Counted from the stretch's first letter, positions 26,739 through 36,486 are shown. The stretch is 61,983 nt of DNA from an uncultured SAR116 cluster alpha proteobacterium (GCA_902623185.1 CACNSW010000005.1:1-61983), one strand, 5' to 3'. Made by a program: numbers and translations. Notes: generated by a model from the letters alone, not told the origin.

Positions 26739-28355
26739 ATGAATTGTGGATTCGATTTTATAATAGTTGGCGGTGGCTCAGCAGGCTGTGTTCTAGCAAA
26801 CCGCCTTACTGCAAATAAAACCTTTCGAGTATTGCTTTTGGAGGCTGGTGGCCCTGATAAATCTCCATGGTTTCATGTGCCCTTTGGCTATTATTTTATC
26901 CGTGGGAATGAGCAATTTGATTGGAACTTCACCACACAGTTGGATGAGGGCATGAAGTGTCGCCAATTCGTCTGGCCAAGGGGAAAAGTGCTCGGTGGAA
27001 GCAGTTCAATTAATGGTTTGGCTTACGTAAGAGGGCAGCCAGAGGATTTTGACGATTGGCATGCAAGCTTTGTTTATACCAATCCCAGCGAATCTTGGGA
27101 TTGGCAGAGTGTAGAGCCCTATTTCCAGAAGTTGGAAGGCTTGCGGGAAATTGAAGGCAATCGCGACATGGGTAGGACTGGGCCAATTAAAATAGAGAGA
27201 CCAAACTCTCAGTGGCCAATTATTGATGCATGGCTAAAAAGTGCGATAGATAATGGTTACCCCCTAAATCATAATTACAATTCAAATACGCAAGAAGGGG
27301 TAGGCCTTTATCAGCAGACACTCGATATGGGTCTACGAAGTAGTTGCTCTCGGGCATATCTGCAGCCAATCAAAAAGCGCGATAATTTGCACATTTTGAC
27401 AAACGCAGTTGTCAAAAAGATAATTATCAAGAATAAAACTGCAGTGGGGGTAGAAGTTAGGCGGCGAGGTAAGGATGAGGTTTTTCGTTGTAATTGTGAA
27501 GTCATCATGTCGGCCGGTGCAATAAGCACGCCTCAGATATTGATGCTTTCAGGTATTGGCCGGAGTAGACATCTTAATGATCGAGGCGTTGCTGTAAAAC
27601 ACCACCTCCCGGGCGTCGGTCAAAACTTGCAGGATCACCTTCAGGCGCGCCCAGTCTTTCGATGTTTGTCCAACACTTTAAATACCTTACTTGGAAATAA
27701 ATTTAGATTAGCTTGGCATTTTATGAATTATGCGCTCTGCCGAAATGGGCTTCTAGCTATGGGAGCTGGCTTGGGTGCTGGTTTCATCAAATCCAATGCT
27801 TCTGCAACAAGACCTGACCTTCAACTCTTTGTCCAGCCATTCAGTATTGATCCAGTGACTTCAAAACCACACAAGTTTGATGCCTTTACAATGGCAATCT
27901 ATCAAATGAGGCCTAAGAGTCGGGGTAAAATTGAGCTTGCATCAAATGACATAGGGGTGCAGCCAAAAATTTTCCCAAATTATTTGTCAGACAGTCTAGA
28001 CGTAGAGACCCTACTAAACGGATTAAAGATAGTTAACAAATTGGCTAAAATATCCCCTCTGAAAGAGATAATCATATCAAACAAGGTAGAGATGGATTTT
28101 GATATGGCTAGTGATGAGCAATTGATCGAATGGATTAAAGACACAGCTATTACAGCATATCATCCGGTTGGAACTTGTAAGATGGGTGACGATGAAAGTT
28201 CTGTTGTTGACGAAAGGCTTTTCATCCGCGGTATTAATAATCTCCGAATAGTTGATGCTTCAGTAATGCCATTTATTACCTCAGGCAACACTAATTCACC
28301 AACTATAATGTTGGCTGAAAAAGCGTCTGACTTAATTATAAGACACTACAGCTAA
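26739..28355 (+). CDS. GMC-family FAD oxidoreductase (choline/alcohol dehydrogenase-like)
   Basis: A 538-residue flavoprotein. The FAD motif GGGSAGCVLANRL is at residues 11-23, the GMC signature region GKVLGGSSSINGLAYVRG lies near 85-102, and the C-terminal active-site region contains HPVGTCKMG and SGNTNSPTIMLAE. It would oxidise an alcohol to an aldehyde. It stands 14 bases before an EamA transporter gene and, beyond that, an aldehyde dehydrogenase, so the alcohol, aldehyde and acid steps plus transport form a plausible unit. The ATG at 26739 is used; a TTG one codon earlier is equivalent. Confidence 0.93.
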   Translation: MNCGFDFIIVGGGSAGCVLANRLTANKTFRVLLLEAGGPDKSPWFHVPFGYYFIRGNEQFDWNFTTQLDEGMKCRQFVWPRGKVLGGSSSINGLAYVRGQPEDFDDWHASFVYTNPSESWDWQSVEPYFQKLEGLREIEGNRDMGRTGPIKIERPNSQWPIIDAWLKSAIDNGYPLNHNYNSNTQEGVGLYQQTLDMGLRSSCSRAYLQPIKKRDNLHILTNAVVKKIIIKNKTAVGVEVRRRGKDEVFRCNCEVIMSAGAISTPQILMLSGIGRSRHLNDRGVAVKHHLPGVGQNLQDHLQARPVFRCLSNTLNTLLGNKFRLAWHFMNYALCRNGLLAMGAGLGAGFIKSNASATRPDLQLFVQPFSIDPVTSKPHKFDAFTMAIYQMRPKSRGKIELASNDIGVQPKIFPNYLSDSLDVETLLNGLKIVNKLAKISPLKEIIISNKVEMDFDMASDEQLIEWIKDTAITAYHPVGTCKMGDDESSVVDERLFIRGINNLRIVDASVMPFITSGNTNSPTIMLAEKASDLIIRHYS

Positions 28356-28369
28356 TTAAGTGAGGTAGC

Positions 28370-29287
28370 TTGAGTCAATTTCTTTCATTATTTTTTTCTC
28401 GTTTTTTGTCCAATCCTTCAGTTGCACTTCTGTTGGCTGCAATGATGTGGGGCGGTCATACAATTGTCGCCCGATCTTCTGTGGGAGAGGTCTCGCCGAT
28501 GCTGATGATGGCGCTGAGATGGCTTCTTTGTCTCGTTTTGCTTTTATTTTTTTATGGAAAAGATATTCAAAGAGAGTGGCCAACAATCAGAAAAAATTTA
28601 AGTTGGCTGGCTGTTATGGGTGGTATATTTCTTGCTGGGTTCACAGTCTTTTTTATCTTGGCGGCCCAGCACACAAGTGCGATCAATCTTGGAATAATTC
28701 AGAGTTCAATCCCTGGCATTGTAGTTTTGTTTGGCGTTTGTTTTTTAGAGAAAAAGTTTGGTTGGATTCAAATATGCGGTCTGTTAATTTCCATTATGGG
28801 GGTGGTTTACCTTGTCTGTAGTGGATCGCTGATTAATCTAATTTCGCTAAAATTCAATTTTGGTGACATCTTGATGTTTTTGGCCTGTTGTTGTTACGCA
28901 AGTTTTGCTGTTGGGCTCACAAAAAAAATACCCTTAAATTCGTTTATTCTTTTAACTGTATTCTCTTTTTTTGCATTTGTTACTATTTCTGCTGGAGCGA
29001 CCATTGAGTTTTTTAAAGGAGACACAATCACACCGAGTTATTTTGGATTTTTTTCAATTTTTTACAGTGGTGTGATTGCATCTTTGGTTGGCCAAGTTCT
29101 CTTTGTTCGAGGGGTACGAGCGGTGGGTTCAAATAGAGCCGGTCTATACATAAATATGGTCCCAGTGTTTGGTGCCGCAATGGCGGTAATATTTTTGGGT
29201 GAAAAATTACACTCATTTCATTTCATTTCAGTGTTGTTTGTAGTGTTCGGAATATATTTGGTTGAAAAATACAAAACTGGTGAATAA
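28370..29287 (+). CDS. EamA-family (DMT superfamily) transporter
   Basis: A 305-residue membrane protein with about ten hydrophobic segments in two EamA repeats. Typical features are LLLAAMMWGGHTIVARSS near residues 19-36 and the C-terminal VPVFGAAMAVIFLGEKL near 262-278. The start is TTG at 28370 with GAGG four bases upstream. It lies between the GMC oxidoreductase and aldehyde dehydrogenase genes with short spacers on both sides, so it is probably part of the same operon and transports the alcohol or its product. The gene is very AT-rich compared with the dehydrogenase downstream. Confidence 0.88.
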   Translation: MSQFLSLFFSRFLSNPSVALLLAAMMWGGHTIVARSSVGEVSPMLMMALRWLLCLVLLLFFYGKDIQREWPTIRKNLSWLAVMGGIFLAGFTVFFILAAQHTSAINLGIIQSSIPGIVVLFGVCFLEKKFGWIQICGLLISIMGVVYLVCSGSLINLISLKFNFGDILMFLACCCYASFAVGLTKKIPLNSFILLTVFSFFAFVTISAGATIEFFKGDTITPSYFGFFSIFYSGVIASLVGQVLFVRGVRAVGSNRAGLYINMVPVFGAAMAVIFLGEKLHSFHFISVLFVVFGIYLVEKYKTGE

Positions 29288-29322
29288 TCAAAAAAATGTG
29301 CAAACCTCAGGAAGAGGAAAAA

Positions 29323-30765
29323 ATGATCGACAAGCGTAATTTCTACATAAACGGTGCATGGGTTGCACCAATTGACGGTGCTGATTTTCCAGTAATTAAC
29401 CCGGCAACAGAAGAAGCCTATGCGGTTATCTCGTTAGGCGGCACCGTTGATGCTGAGGCTGCCATAACGGCGGCACACAGAGCTTTCCCAACTTGGTCAA
29501 TGACCACTCCACAAGAGCGTGCCGGATATCTCAAGGCTTTGCTCGCTGCCTATGAGGCTAAATCTAATGAAATGGCGACGAGCATTTCCACCGAGATGGG
29601 TGCGCCCATTGACATGTCTATTGCTGAACAGGCAAGTGCTGGAAAGTCACATTTAAAAGCATTTCTTCGGGCTCTTGACAGTTTTGAGTGGTCCAAACCG
29701 ATCCGCCCGGGAATGGAGGGGCAGGATCTGGTGCATGAGGCAGCCGGTGTTGCGGCGCTGATTACGCCATGGAACTGGCCGATGAATCAAGTTGTGCTAA
29801 AGGTTGGGGCAGCGCTGGCTGCGGGATGCACGATGGTATTAAAACCGTCCGAAATTGCCCCTATGTCGAGTGTACTGTTCGCTGAAATGGTGCATGAGGC
29901 GGGATTGCCGGCCGGCGTGTTCAACATGGTCAATGGTGATGGTGATGGCGTTGGCACGATTTTGTCATCGCATCCAAACATAGATGTTGTTTCATTCACT
30001 GGATCGACAAGAGCCGGCATCTTGATCAGCAAGGCTGCTGCCAATACTGTTAAGACGGTATCGCTGGAACTTGGCGGTAAATCACCCAATCTGGTGTTTG
30101 ATGACACTAACATTCAGGCTGCGGTATCCCGCGGTGCGAGTTTTTGTTTTGCAAACACGGGTCAGTCTTGTAACGCAGCAACTCGGATGCTGGTTGAGCG
30201 CAGCGCCTACGAAAAAGCCGTTGAGGTGGCTGCAGCGACAGCTGAGGCAACTAAAGTTGATATACCAAGCAAGCGAGGAGATCACATAGGGCCACTTGTG
30301 TCAGAGGCACAGTTTAACAAGGTCCAGTCTCTAATTCAGACAGGCATTGACGAAGGCGCACGCATCGTTGCTGGAGGTGTTGGTCGGCCCGAAGGGCTTA
30401 ACCGTGGCTGGTTTGTAAAACCTACAGTTTTTGCTGATGCGAGACCTGATATGACCATCATGCGGGAAGAGATTTTCGGCCCTGTTCTGGCAATGATGCC
30501 TTTCGATACAGAGGAAGAGGCTATAGAATTGGCCAATGACACGCCTTATGGCTTGGCTGCGTACATTCAGACCGGCAGCAATGAGCGCGCCCGCCGCGTC
30601 GCTGCCAGGCTACGCGCTGGTATGATTCAGGTGAATGGGTCCGGCCGCGCCTCTGGCAGCCCCTTTGGTGGTTTCAAACAGTCGGGCGTTGGCCGCGAGG
30701 GCGGTGTCTGGGGAATCGAGGAATTTCTGGAGATCAAGTCGATCAGCGGCATCGTTGGTGACTGA
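29323..30765 (+). CDS. Aldehyde dehydrogenase
   Basis: A 480-residue aldehyde dehydrogenase: WNWPMNQ near residue 147, KPSE near 173, Glu in LELGGKSP near 246, catalytic Cys in TGQSCNAATR near 280. ATG 29323 follows AGGAAGAGG at suitable distance and is preferred over an in-frame ATG at 29296. It is in line behind the GMC oxidoreductase and transporter genes and could complete the oxidation of an alcohol to the acid. Its base composition is visibly more GC-rich than the preceding transporter, which may mark a boundary between island and core chromosome. Confidence 0.93.
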   Translation: MIDKRNFYINGAWVAPIDGADFPVINPATEEAYAVISLGGTVDAEAAITAAHRAFPTWSMTTPQERAGYLKALLAAYEAKSNEMATSISTEMGAPIDMSIAEQASAGKSHLKAFLRALDSFEWSKPIRPGMEGQDLVHEAAGVAALITPWNWPMNQVVLKVGAALAAGCTMVLKPSEIAPMSSVLFAEMVHEAGLPAGVFNMVNGDGDGVGTILSSHPNIDVVSFTGSTRAGILISKAAANTVKTVSLELGGKSPNLVFDDTNIQAAVSRGASFCFANTGQSCNAATRMLVERSAYEKAVEVAAATAEATKVDIPSKRGDHIGPLVSEAQFNKVQSLIQTGIDEGARIVAGGVGRPEGLNRGWFVKPTVFADARPDMTIMREEIFGPVLAMMPFDTEEEAIELANDTPYGLAAYIQTGSNERARRVAARLRAGMIQVNGSGRASGSPFGGFKQSGVGREGGVWGIEEFLEIKSISGIVGD

Positions 30766-30803
30766 ATGGTCTGCTGAGGCAAGGCAGGAACGGGGTGGGA
30801 TTG

Positions 30804-31472
30804 ATGTCTGAGAAGGATGACGAGGCCGTCCGCCTGCTGGAGGGGGCTTATGCGCTCAGCTCACCTGCTGACAATCGCAGCTATTACCGCGATTTTGCCC
30901 GCCATTACGACAGTTCCTTTGCTGCCGCGCTTGGCTATGTGTATCCGGGCGCTGTTGCCCGCGCCCTGCTGGCATGCCAGCGTCCAGATGGTCCGATCCT
31001 TGATGTTGGATGCGGCACCGGCCTCGTCGGTGCTGAACTTCGTAAGGGGCAGGCTGATCTGTTGATTGATGGCGTTGACATCTCGCCGGAAATGCTGGCG
31101 GTAGCTGCGCAGAAAAGTCTCTATGGAAGCCTTTTTGAAGTTGATCTGACAGATGATGTTGCGACGTTGCAAATTGGCTTTGCTGATGGTGGTGGCTATG
31201 CCGGGTTGATCAGCGCCGGCATCTTCACCCATGGCCATCTGGGGCCAGAGCCGATTGCCAGTTTGATCTCCTGCTGTCGTAGCGAGGCACAGGCGGTGAT
31301 CGGGGTCAATGCGGCGCATCATCAGGCGCATGGCTTCGCGCCTTTCATGGATCGGCTTGTTGACAACGGTCGCATTATGGCGCCGGTTTATGATGAGGTG
31401 ATGATCTATGATGGCAGCGATCAGGATCATGCGGGCGACACCGCCCTGATCATGCGGTTTGTGATCACCTGA
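30804..31472 (+). CDS. Class I SAM-dependent methyltransferase
   Basis: A 222-residue methyltransferase. The SAM-binding motif I, ILDVGCGTGLVGAEL, is near residues 71-85 and motif II DGVDISPEML near 97-106. Preceding residues YYRDFARHYDSSFAAALGY are typical of this small-molecule methyltransferase group. Substrate unknown. ATG 30804 is preceded by a GGGGTGGGA Shine-Dalgarno-like run; GTG 30795 is an alternative. It is 38 bases after the aldehyde dehydrogenase and probably co-transcribed, and converges with the DUF3726 gene. Confidence 0.85.
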   Translation: MSEKDDEAVRLLEGAYALSSPADNRSYYRDFARHYDSSFAAALGYVYPGAVARALLACQRPDGPILDVGCGTGLVGAELRKGQADLLIDGVDISPEMLAVAAQKSLYGSLFEVDLTDDVATLQIGFADGGGYAGLISAGIFTHGHLGPEPIASLISCCRSEAQAVIGVNAAHHQAHGFAPFMDRLVDNGRIMAPVYDEVMIYDGSDQDHAGDTALIMRFVIT

Positions 31473-31482
31473 TCCTTGTCAT

Positions 31483-32121
31483 TCAGTCATTGTCATTCAG
31501 GCCGTCACCAGCCCCCAAGAAGCGCGATGCCTCGGTCGCAGGTGCATAGGTGTTGTGCGCAAAACGGGCGAGGGTAGCGATACATTCACTCGCCGTCGAA
31601 TCGACCCTGTTTCCAATCCGCTGGATCTCATCCCGGTTAGCAGGCCAAAAATCGATGGTGCACTCCGCCTTGCTGACAAGCAGTGCCGTTTCGACCATAT
31701 TCGCTGAAAATCTATTGTCCGAAATGACGATGCGTATTGTACCCATTTCCAACACAACTGAGTGGCTGTCTGTTGCGTGGCTTGCAAGAAAGGGGAGCAG
31801 CAGAAGCGGTTCACGGACGTTGGATTGTTCGAGCGGCAGGGCGATGCCGCCGTCTGAAATAGCGGTTCCAAGGCGCAGGGGACAGATCCATTCACAAGTG
31901 TTCTCTGACGGGCTGTCAGCCCCGCTCATTTTCATTGCGCCCTGATAGGCAGATAGATACCGGCAAAGGGCGGTGACGCCGGGAGCGCCACTGCGCGTCA
32001 GCCAGCGAAGCGCAAAACCGGCTTCCTCGGCGATACCCCATGGCATTCCAACGCCACGCGCTGCTTTGATGGCGAGCGAGCTTGCCTCGCTCACGGACCA
32101 GCTCCCAGCGGAGCTGGTCAC
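31483..32121 (-). CDS. DUF3726 family protein
   Basis: A 212-residue protein that I associate with the DUF3726 family on the basis of its N-terminal SEASSLAIKAARGVGMPWGIAEEAG region (cited in outline only; it runs over residues 11-35) and AxxALRWL. No catalytic motif, signal peptide or membrane segment is seen. It overlaps the 571-residue upstream gene by four bases (ATGA), indicating a fixed pair. Such proteins occur with enzymes of amino-acid or peptide catabolism in alphaproteobacteria, which matches the dipeptidase and aldehyde dehydrogenase here, but function is unknown. Confidence 0.7.
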   Translation of the reverse strand: MTSSAGSWSVSEASSLAIKAARGVGMPWGIAEEAGFALRWLTRSGAPGVTALCRYLSAYQGAMKMSGADSPSENTCEWICPLRLGTAISDGGIALPLEQSNVREPLLLLPFLASHATDSHSVVLEMGTIRIVISDNRFSANMVETALLVSKAECTIDFWPANRDEIQRIGNRVDSTASECIATLARFAHNTYAPATEASRFLGAGDGLNDND

Positions 32122-33833
32122 GGCGCCTCACTGTCGGGCAGGGGTGGGTAAACAAGGCTGTCAGGGTCGAGCTCGCCCAGTTCATCAGGGAACGGGGCGC
32201 CTTGGAACATGGTGATCCGGAGCCACCTGTCCGACCGCGGATCAAACTTCGTCGCGCCGAAGAATGACAATTTGCACCGCAATAGGTCGATCGGCAGCAT
32301 CTCGGCTGCAATCGTATTGTCATGTATCTCGCCATAGGGACAATGGCTGACGAGCTGTGCACGCCGCGTAATATGGCGGTGTTCGGGATGCGCCATTAAA
32401 AAAGATGCAATTGTGTCATTGGCAGCGAATTCACCGAGGTCTGCCAGTGCCAGCTTAGCATCACGTCCGGGGGCCAACGGTTGTTCGTAATCAGCAATTG
32501 GCTCTTCGAAACGTTCACCCAGCCGTGGCTCTAATTTTTCCTCGGACACATACCAGACGCGCGCCTGCGCTGAACGTTTGTCATAGTCGATATCATTCGC
32601 CCAATCATAGGTCTCTTTCAGGATAGTGCGCAACACATCAACTTTCATTGTGCCATCGATGCGGAACCGCTGTGCCTCATCAGCCGCCATGTTCGCCGCA
32701 AGATCATCAACCAGATGCGGATAGGGCTCCAGCAACAGCGAGACAAGCTGTTCCTGGCCCTCAATGCCAAGCGTGGTTTCTGCCCAGCGGTAAAGTCTGT
32801 CCCAGACATGGGCGACGCTCAGATCAGCCGACGATAGATAGTCTGCTGTGGTTTTTAGGTCGTCGCGCAAACCGGTTATCTTCCTTGCCTGATAGGCATG
32901 CTCAACATGCCAGTCCTCGGCATTGATCATGGCGCGCTGGACGAGCTCGATGAAAAGATCAACTTCCTGTTGGCTGGCCTGTTTGACCGCGCGAACACGG
33001 GCAAGTGCAGTCTCTCTCGCTTTGATCCAAGAGTGAATAAGAGCAGGATGATTGATCAGAAATGGCGCCATACCAAGACCGGTTGAATTGCCGACACCAA
33101 TGCGTCGCCTGATGGCCGGGTCGAGCTTCACCGCTGTCTTGGGAGCACGCATCCGGGCCATATGTTCGACCATATCTATGGTGAAGGCGCGGATAAGCCA
33201 GACTGATAGAAGCTCTGGTTGGAATGAGCCTGCAAATTCTGGCCGGTCAGCCCAAAGGTCGCGGTCTGCGGCGCCGAATTTGCCTGAGCCATAGACCGCT
33301 GTTGTTCGCATTAGATAACCAACAGGCTCGATTTGTGCAACATCGGGCTGGGTGCCGGCAGAAAGGCAGGTGGCAACATAATCAAAGAGCCTGACGGATC
33401 TGTTAGCTCGCGACAGTGTCAACTCTGTTTCCGAAATGCGGCCTGCTTCCTGATAGGGAACATTAGTGCTAAGTCGCTTAATGTCGGCCTCGCTAAGATC
33501 GCCATCATGAAGGGTGAAAGTTGCATCCCAGGCCTCGGCGATGACTCTGTCCGAGCGGAGATCATCGGGCAAATCATGGGCGAAGGCCAATAATGTGTAG
33601 CTGCGTTTCGGCCCACTTGCACGGTAGGTGGCAACACCGACCCCCTTTTCGTCGATCTTCCATGTGGTGCGGTCAAATATCCAGCCATTTGATTTCAGCC
33701 GACGCAGCAAAACCCGCATGAAGCTAAGACGGCTCTGGTGCAGCGATCCCATTCGGGCAAGGCGCATGACCTCGGCAACCGGCCGCAGGGGGAACATCTT
33801 GCTGTTTTCAGTCTGTATAGGCTGATCTTCCAT
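32118..33833 (-). CDS. Unknown conserved-looking 571-residue protein
   Basis: I do not recognise this protein. It is soluble in appearance: no signal peptide or membrane segments, mostly helical and charged, with a C-terminal part containing HPEHRHITRRAQLVSHCPYG near residues 487-506 and a final section FGATKFDPRSDRWLRITMF. A stretch RYMDxK-like WYVSEEKLEPRLGERFEEP precedes this. It is translationally coupled to the DUF3726 gene and starts four bases after the dipeptidase gene would begin its own reading in the same direction. A catalytic or carrier role in the same catabolic unit is likely; nothing more can be said. Confidence 0.75.
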   Translation of the reverse strand: MEDQPIQTENSKMFPLRPVAEVMRLARMGSLHQSRLSFMRVLLRRLKSNGWIFDRTTWKIDEKGVGVATYRASGPKRSYTLLAFAHDLPDDLRSDRVIAEAWDATFTLHDGDLSEADIKRLSTNVPYQEAGRISETELTLSRANRSVRLFDYVATCLSAGTQPDVAQIEPVGYLMRTTAVYGSGKFGAADRDLWADRPEFAGSFQPELLSVWLIRAFTIDMVEHMARMRAPKTAVKLDPAIRRRIGVGNSTGLGMAPFLINHPALIHSWIKARETALARVRAVKQASQQEVDLFIELVQRAMINAEDWHVEHAYQARKITGLRDDLKTTADYLSSADLSVAHVWDRLYRWAETTLGIEGQEQLVSLLLEPYPHLVDDLAANMAADEAQRFRIDGTMKVDVLRTILKETYDWANDIDYDKRSAQARVWYVSEEKLEPRLGERFEEPIADYEQPLAPGRDAKLALADLGEFAANDTIASFLMAHPEHRHITRRAQLVSHCPYGEIHDNTIAAEMLPIDLLRCKLSFFGATKFDPRSDRWLRITMFQGAPFPDELGELDPDSLVYPPLPDSEAP

Positions 33834-33837
33834 TCAT

Positions 33838-34818
33838 TTATCCATCTGCGGGTCCAAAATTATAATCATAAAACCGCAACCAGTTCTCCCCCATCACAGC
33901 GGCGATGTCTGCTTCGCTGAATCCATGTTCCATGAGGCCGGCGGCAATATTGCCAAAATGCCGGTTATCCTCGAACCAATTTGGCATTGGCGGGAAGCCA
34001 GCATCGCTTGCCGAGCCCTCACCATAATTTATTTCTTTCGACCAGCGGCCCACCCGCATCCATTCAACCACACTGTCAGGCTGGTCTTGACAAAGATCGG
34101 AGCCAAGGCCGATATTGTCAATACCCATCAGATCGGCGGTGCGCGCAATCATCTCGCAGAAACTCGCCAATGTGCAATCGCTCTTGTCTTTGAGATGATG
34201 CGGATACATCGAAAAGCCAAGCATGCCGCCTGTTTGCCCTAGGGCGCGCAGGACATCGTCGGATTTGTTACGCCGCGCTGGGTGCCAGAAGGCGGGATTG
34301 GCATGGGTGATGGCGATCGGCCGTTCTGAAATTTCAATCGCCTCGAGGGTTGAACGTTCAGCCGAATGGCTCATGTCAACGACCAGCCCGACGCGGTTCA
34401 TTTCCCTGATCACCTGCCGACCCATGCGCGTTACGCCTGAATCATCAGCCTCATAGCAGCCGGTGGCCAGTAGCGACTGATTATTGTAGGTCAATTGCAT
34501 GAAACGCGCACCAAGACTGTGCCAGATTTCGACAAGCCCAATATCATCCTCAATAGGGGAGGGGTTCTGGAACCCAAAAAAGATCGCGGTACGCCCCTCA
34601 GTCTTCGCGCGCCGCACATCATCGCCCGTGCGGCCATGGAAAATTAGCTCGGGAAGCCTCTCAAACCATCGGTTCCAGGTCTCGACATTGGCAACCGTTT
34701 CACGAAACGTCTCGTGATATGCGATTGTTACATGCACGGCGGTGACACCGCCTTCTTGCATCTGCCGAAATATCTTTTCTGACCAATTGGCGTATTGAAG
34801 ATTGTCGATCAGATACAT
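33838..34818 (-). CDS. M19-family dipeptidase-like protein without the N-terminal HxD motif
   Basis: A 326-residue relative of membrane (renal-type) dipeptidase, a zinc amidohydrolase-fold peptidase. Visible family regions are VDMSHSAERSTLEAIE (near 148-163), ITHANPAFWHPARRNKSDD (near 169-187) and GIDNIGLGSDLCQD (near 233-246). Canonical enzymes begin with D-x-H-x-D, where His and Asp bind zinc; here the equivalent N-terminus reads LIDNLQYAN, so both ligands are missing. Either the enzyme uses a different metal site or another substrate. It lies in an operon-like row with the 571-residue protein and an aldehyde dehydrogenase. Confidence 0.85.
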   Translation of the reverse strand: MYLIDNLQYANWSEKIFRQMQEGGVTAVHVTIAYHETFRETVANVETWNRWFERLPELIFHGRTGDDVRRAKTEGRTAIFFGFQNPSPIEDDIGLVEIWHSLGARFMQLTYNNQSLLATGCYEADDSGVTRMGRQVIREMNRVGLVVDMSHSAERSTLEAIEISERPIAITHANPAFWHPARRNKSDDVLRALGQTGGMLGFSMYPHHLKDKSDCTLASFCEMIARTADLMGIDNIGLGSDLCQDQPDSVVEWMRVGRWSKEINYGEGSASDAGFPPMPNWFEDNRHFGNIAAGLMEHGFSEADIAAVMGENWLRFYDYNFGPADG

Positions 34819-34864
34819 AGGCTATCTCTTTACCGCATGTTTGTTCCTGAGTCTGTGCCAGCGT

Positions 34865-36316
34865 CTATGAAGGCGTTCCAGAGCTGATATAGGCCGTTTT
34901 GACAGCGGTGTAGAACTCCACAGCATAACCGCCCTGTTCGCGGGGGCCATAGGACGAACTGCCACGCCCACCAAATGGCACATGATAGTCGGTGCCGGCG
35001 GTTGGCAGATTGATCATTACACAGCCGGTTCTCGCGTTCCGACGAAAATGTGATGCCCGTGCCAGATCCCGCGTGATAATACCGGAGGTCAAGCCAAAAT
35101 GCGTGTCATTGACCAGGTGCAGCGCCTCGTCATAGCTGTCCACCTTGATCACACAGGCAATCGGCGCAAACATTTCTTCCCGGTTTATGCGCCAGTCATT
35201 GCTGGTTCCGGCAACAACCGCCGGCGTCATGTAATAGCCGTCCGTGTCCCGATTGACCCGCTCACCGCCGCAGATTACCTCGCCACCCTCAGCCCGGGCC
35301 AACTCCATATAGTCCATGTTTTCATCAAGTTGACTTTGGCTAACAACAGGACCAATCTGGGTACCCTCTACAAGCGCATTGTCCACCACCATCGCAGCCG
35401 CACTAGCGGCCAGTTTCTCAACAAACTCATCGTGAACCGCGCTATGCACAATCAGGCGTGACGAGGCTGTGCATTTCTGGCCCGTGCCACCGAAGGCGCC
35501 GCCAAGAGCCGCTGACACGGCTATGTCCATATCGCCATCATCCATTACTGCAAGCGCGTTCTTCGATCCCATTTCCATCTGCACTTTGGTCAGATTGCCG
35601 ATCGCTGACTGCGCGATCTGTTTTCCGACCTCGACTGATCCGGTAAAGCTGATCGCGTCAATCGCTGGGCTTTCGATAAGTTGTTGCCCGATGCTGCTGC
35701 CAGCGCCCATGACGAGATTGAACAGGCCGGAGGGCAGGTTCTGACGTGAAATGATTTCCGCCAGCGCAACCGCGGAGGCGGGAACGAGATTGGCCGGTTT
35801 CCAGATCACGGCATTGCCAAAGGCAAGCGCTGGCGCAATTTTCCACACTGCGGTCGCGGTTGGGAAGTTCCAGGGACTGACAATGGCCACGGTACCGACT
35901 GGTTCCCGGCGCACATCGATTTCGATGTTAGGGCGCACGCTGTCTGCGGTGTCGCCAATTTGGCGCAATACCTCGGCGGCATAATAGGTGAAGAACTGGC
36001 CGGCACGGTAAATCTCGCCCTTGCCCTCGGCCAGAGGTTTTCCTTCCTCACGGCTCAGCAATGTGCCTAGCTCAGCGCTTCTATCCATCAATTCATTGCC
36101 GATATTCATTAGCACCGTCTGGCGCGCCTCAAGCCCTGTCGCGGCCCAGAGTTTCTGCCCGGTGCGGGCGGCGTCAAGCGCCTTGTCGACGTGTGTGCAG
36201 CTTGCCTGCGCAAAATGTCCGATGATGTCCGATAGGTCAGACGGGTTGCGGTTTTCAATACTGTTGTCACCAGCCAGCCATTCGCCAGCAATGAAATTGT
36301 TTTTGGTCTCGGTCAT
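34865..36316 (-). CDS. Aldehyde dehydrogenase (succinate-semialdehyde-dehydrogenase-like)
   Basis: A 483-residue aldehyde dehydrogenase. Motifs: SPWNFPTATAVWKIAPAL near 147-164, KPAN near 172, Glu in MEMGSKNALAV near 246 and catalytic Cys in GGTGQKCTASSR near 281. The C-terminal VPFGGRGSSSYGPREQG fits the alpha-ketoglutaric-semialdehyde/succinate-semialdehyde group. ATG 36316 is selected because FIAGEW, the usual family start, follows directly; earlier in-frame codons add an unrelated leader. It is about 46 bases from the dipeptidase gene and probably shares its transcript, suggesting breakdown of an amino-acid-derived semialdehyde. Confidence 0.92.
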   Translation of the reverse strand: MTETKNNFIAGEWLAGDNSIENRNPSDLSDIIGHFAQASCTHVDKALDAARTGQKLWAATGLEARQTVLMNIGNELMDRSAELGTLLSREEGKPLAEGKGEIYRAGQFFTYYAAEVLRQIGDTADSVRPNIEIDVRREPVGTVAIVSPWNFPTATAVWKIAPALAFGNAVIWKPANLVPASAVALAEIISRQNLPSGLFNLVMGAGSSIGQQLIESPAIDAISFTGSVEVGKQIAQSAIGNLTKVQMEMGSKNALAVMDDGDMDIAVSAALGGAFGGTGQKCTASSRLIVHSAVHDEFVEKLAASAAAMVVDNALVEGTQIGPVVSQSQLDENMDYMELARAEGGEVICGGERVNRDTDGYYMTPAVVAGTSNDWRINREEMFAPIACVIKVDSYDEALHLVNDTHFGLTSGIITRDLARASHFRRNARTGCVMINLPTAGTDYHVPFGGRGSSSYGPREQGGYAVEFYTAVKTAYISSGTPS

Positions 36317-36486
36317 TGTCGTTTCCATTCTATCTGGCGGGTTCCAGCCAGAGGTGCAATCCTGTGCGATCGTTGTAATCTCGTTAATGAAGTCAGGCCA
36401 GCCGATGAACATTTGTGGATGTCTGTTTCATACCACAATCCAGCTGGCTGAAACTCACTCACCAATATCGGTTATCCAAACGGCTT

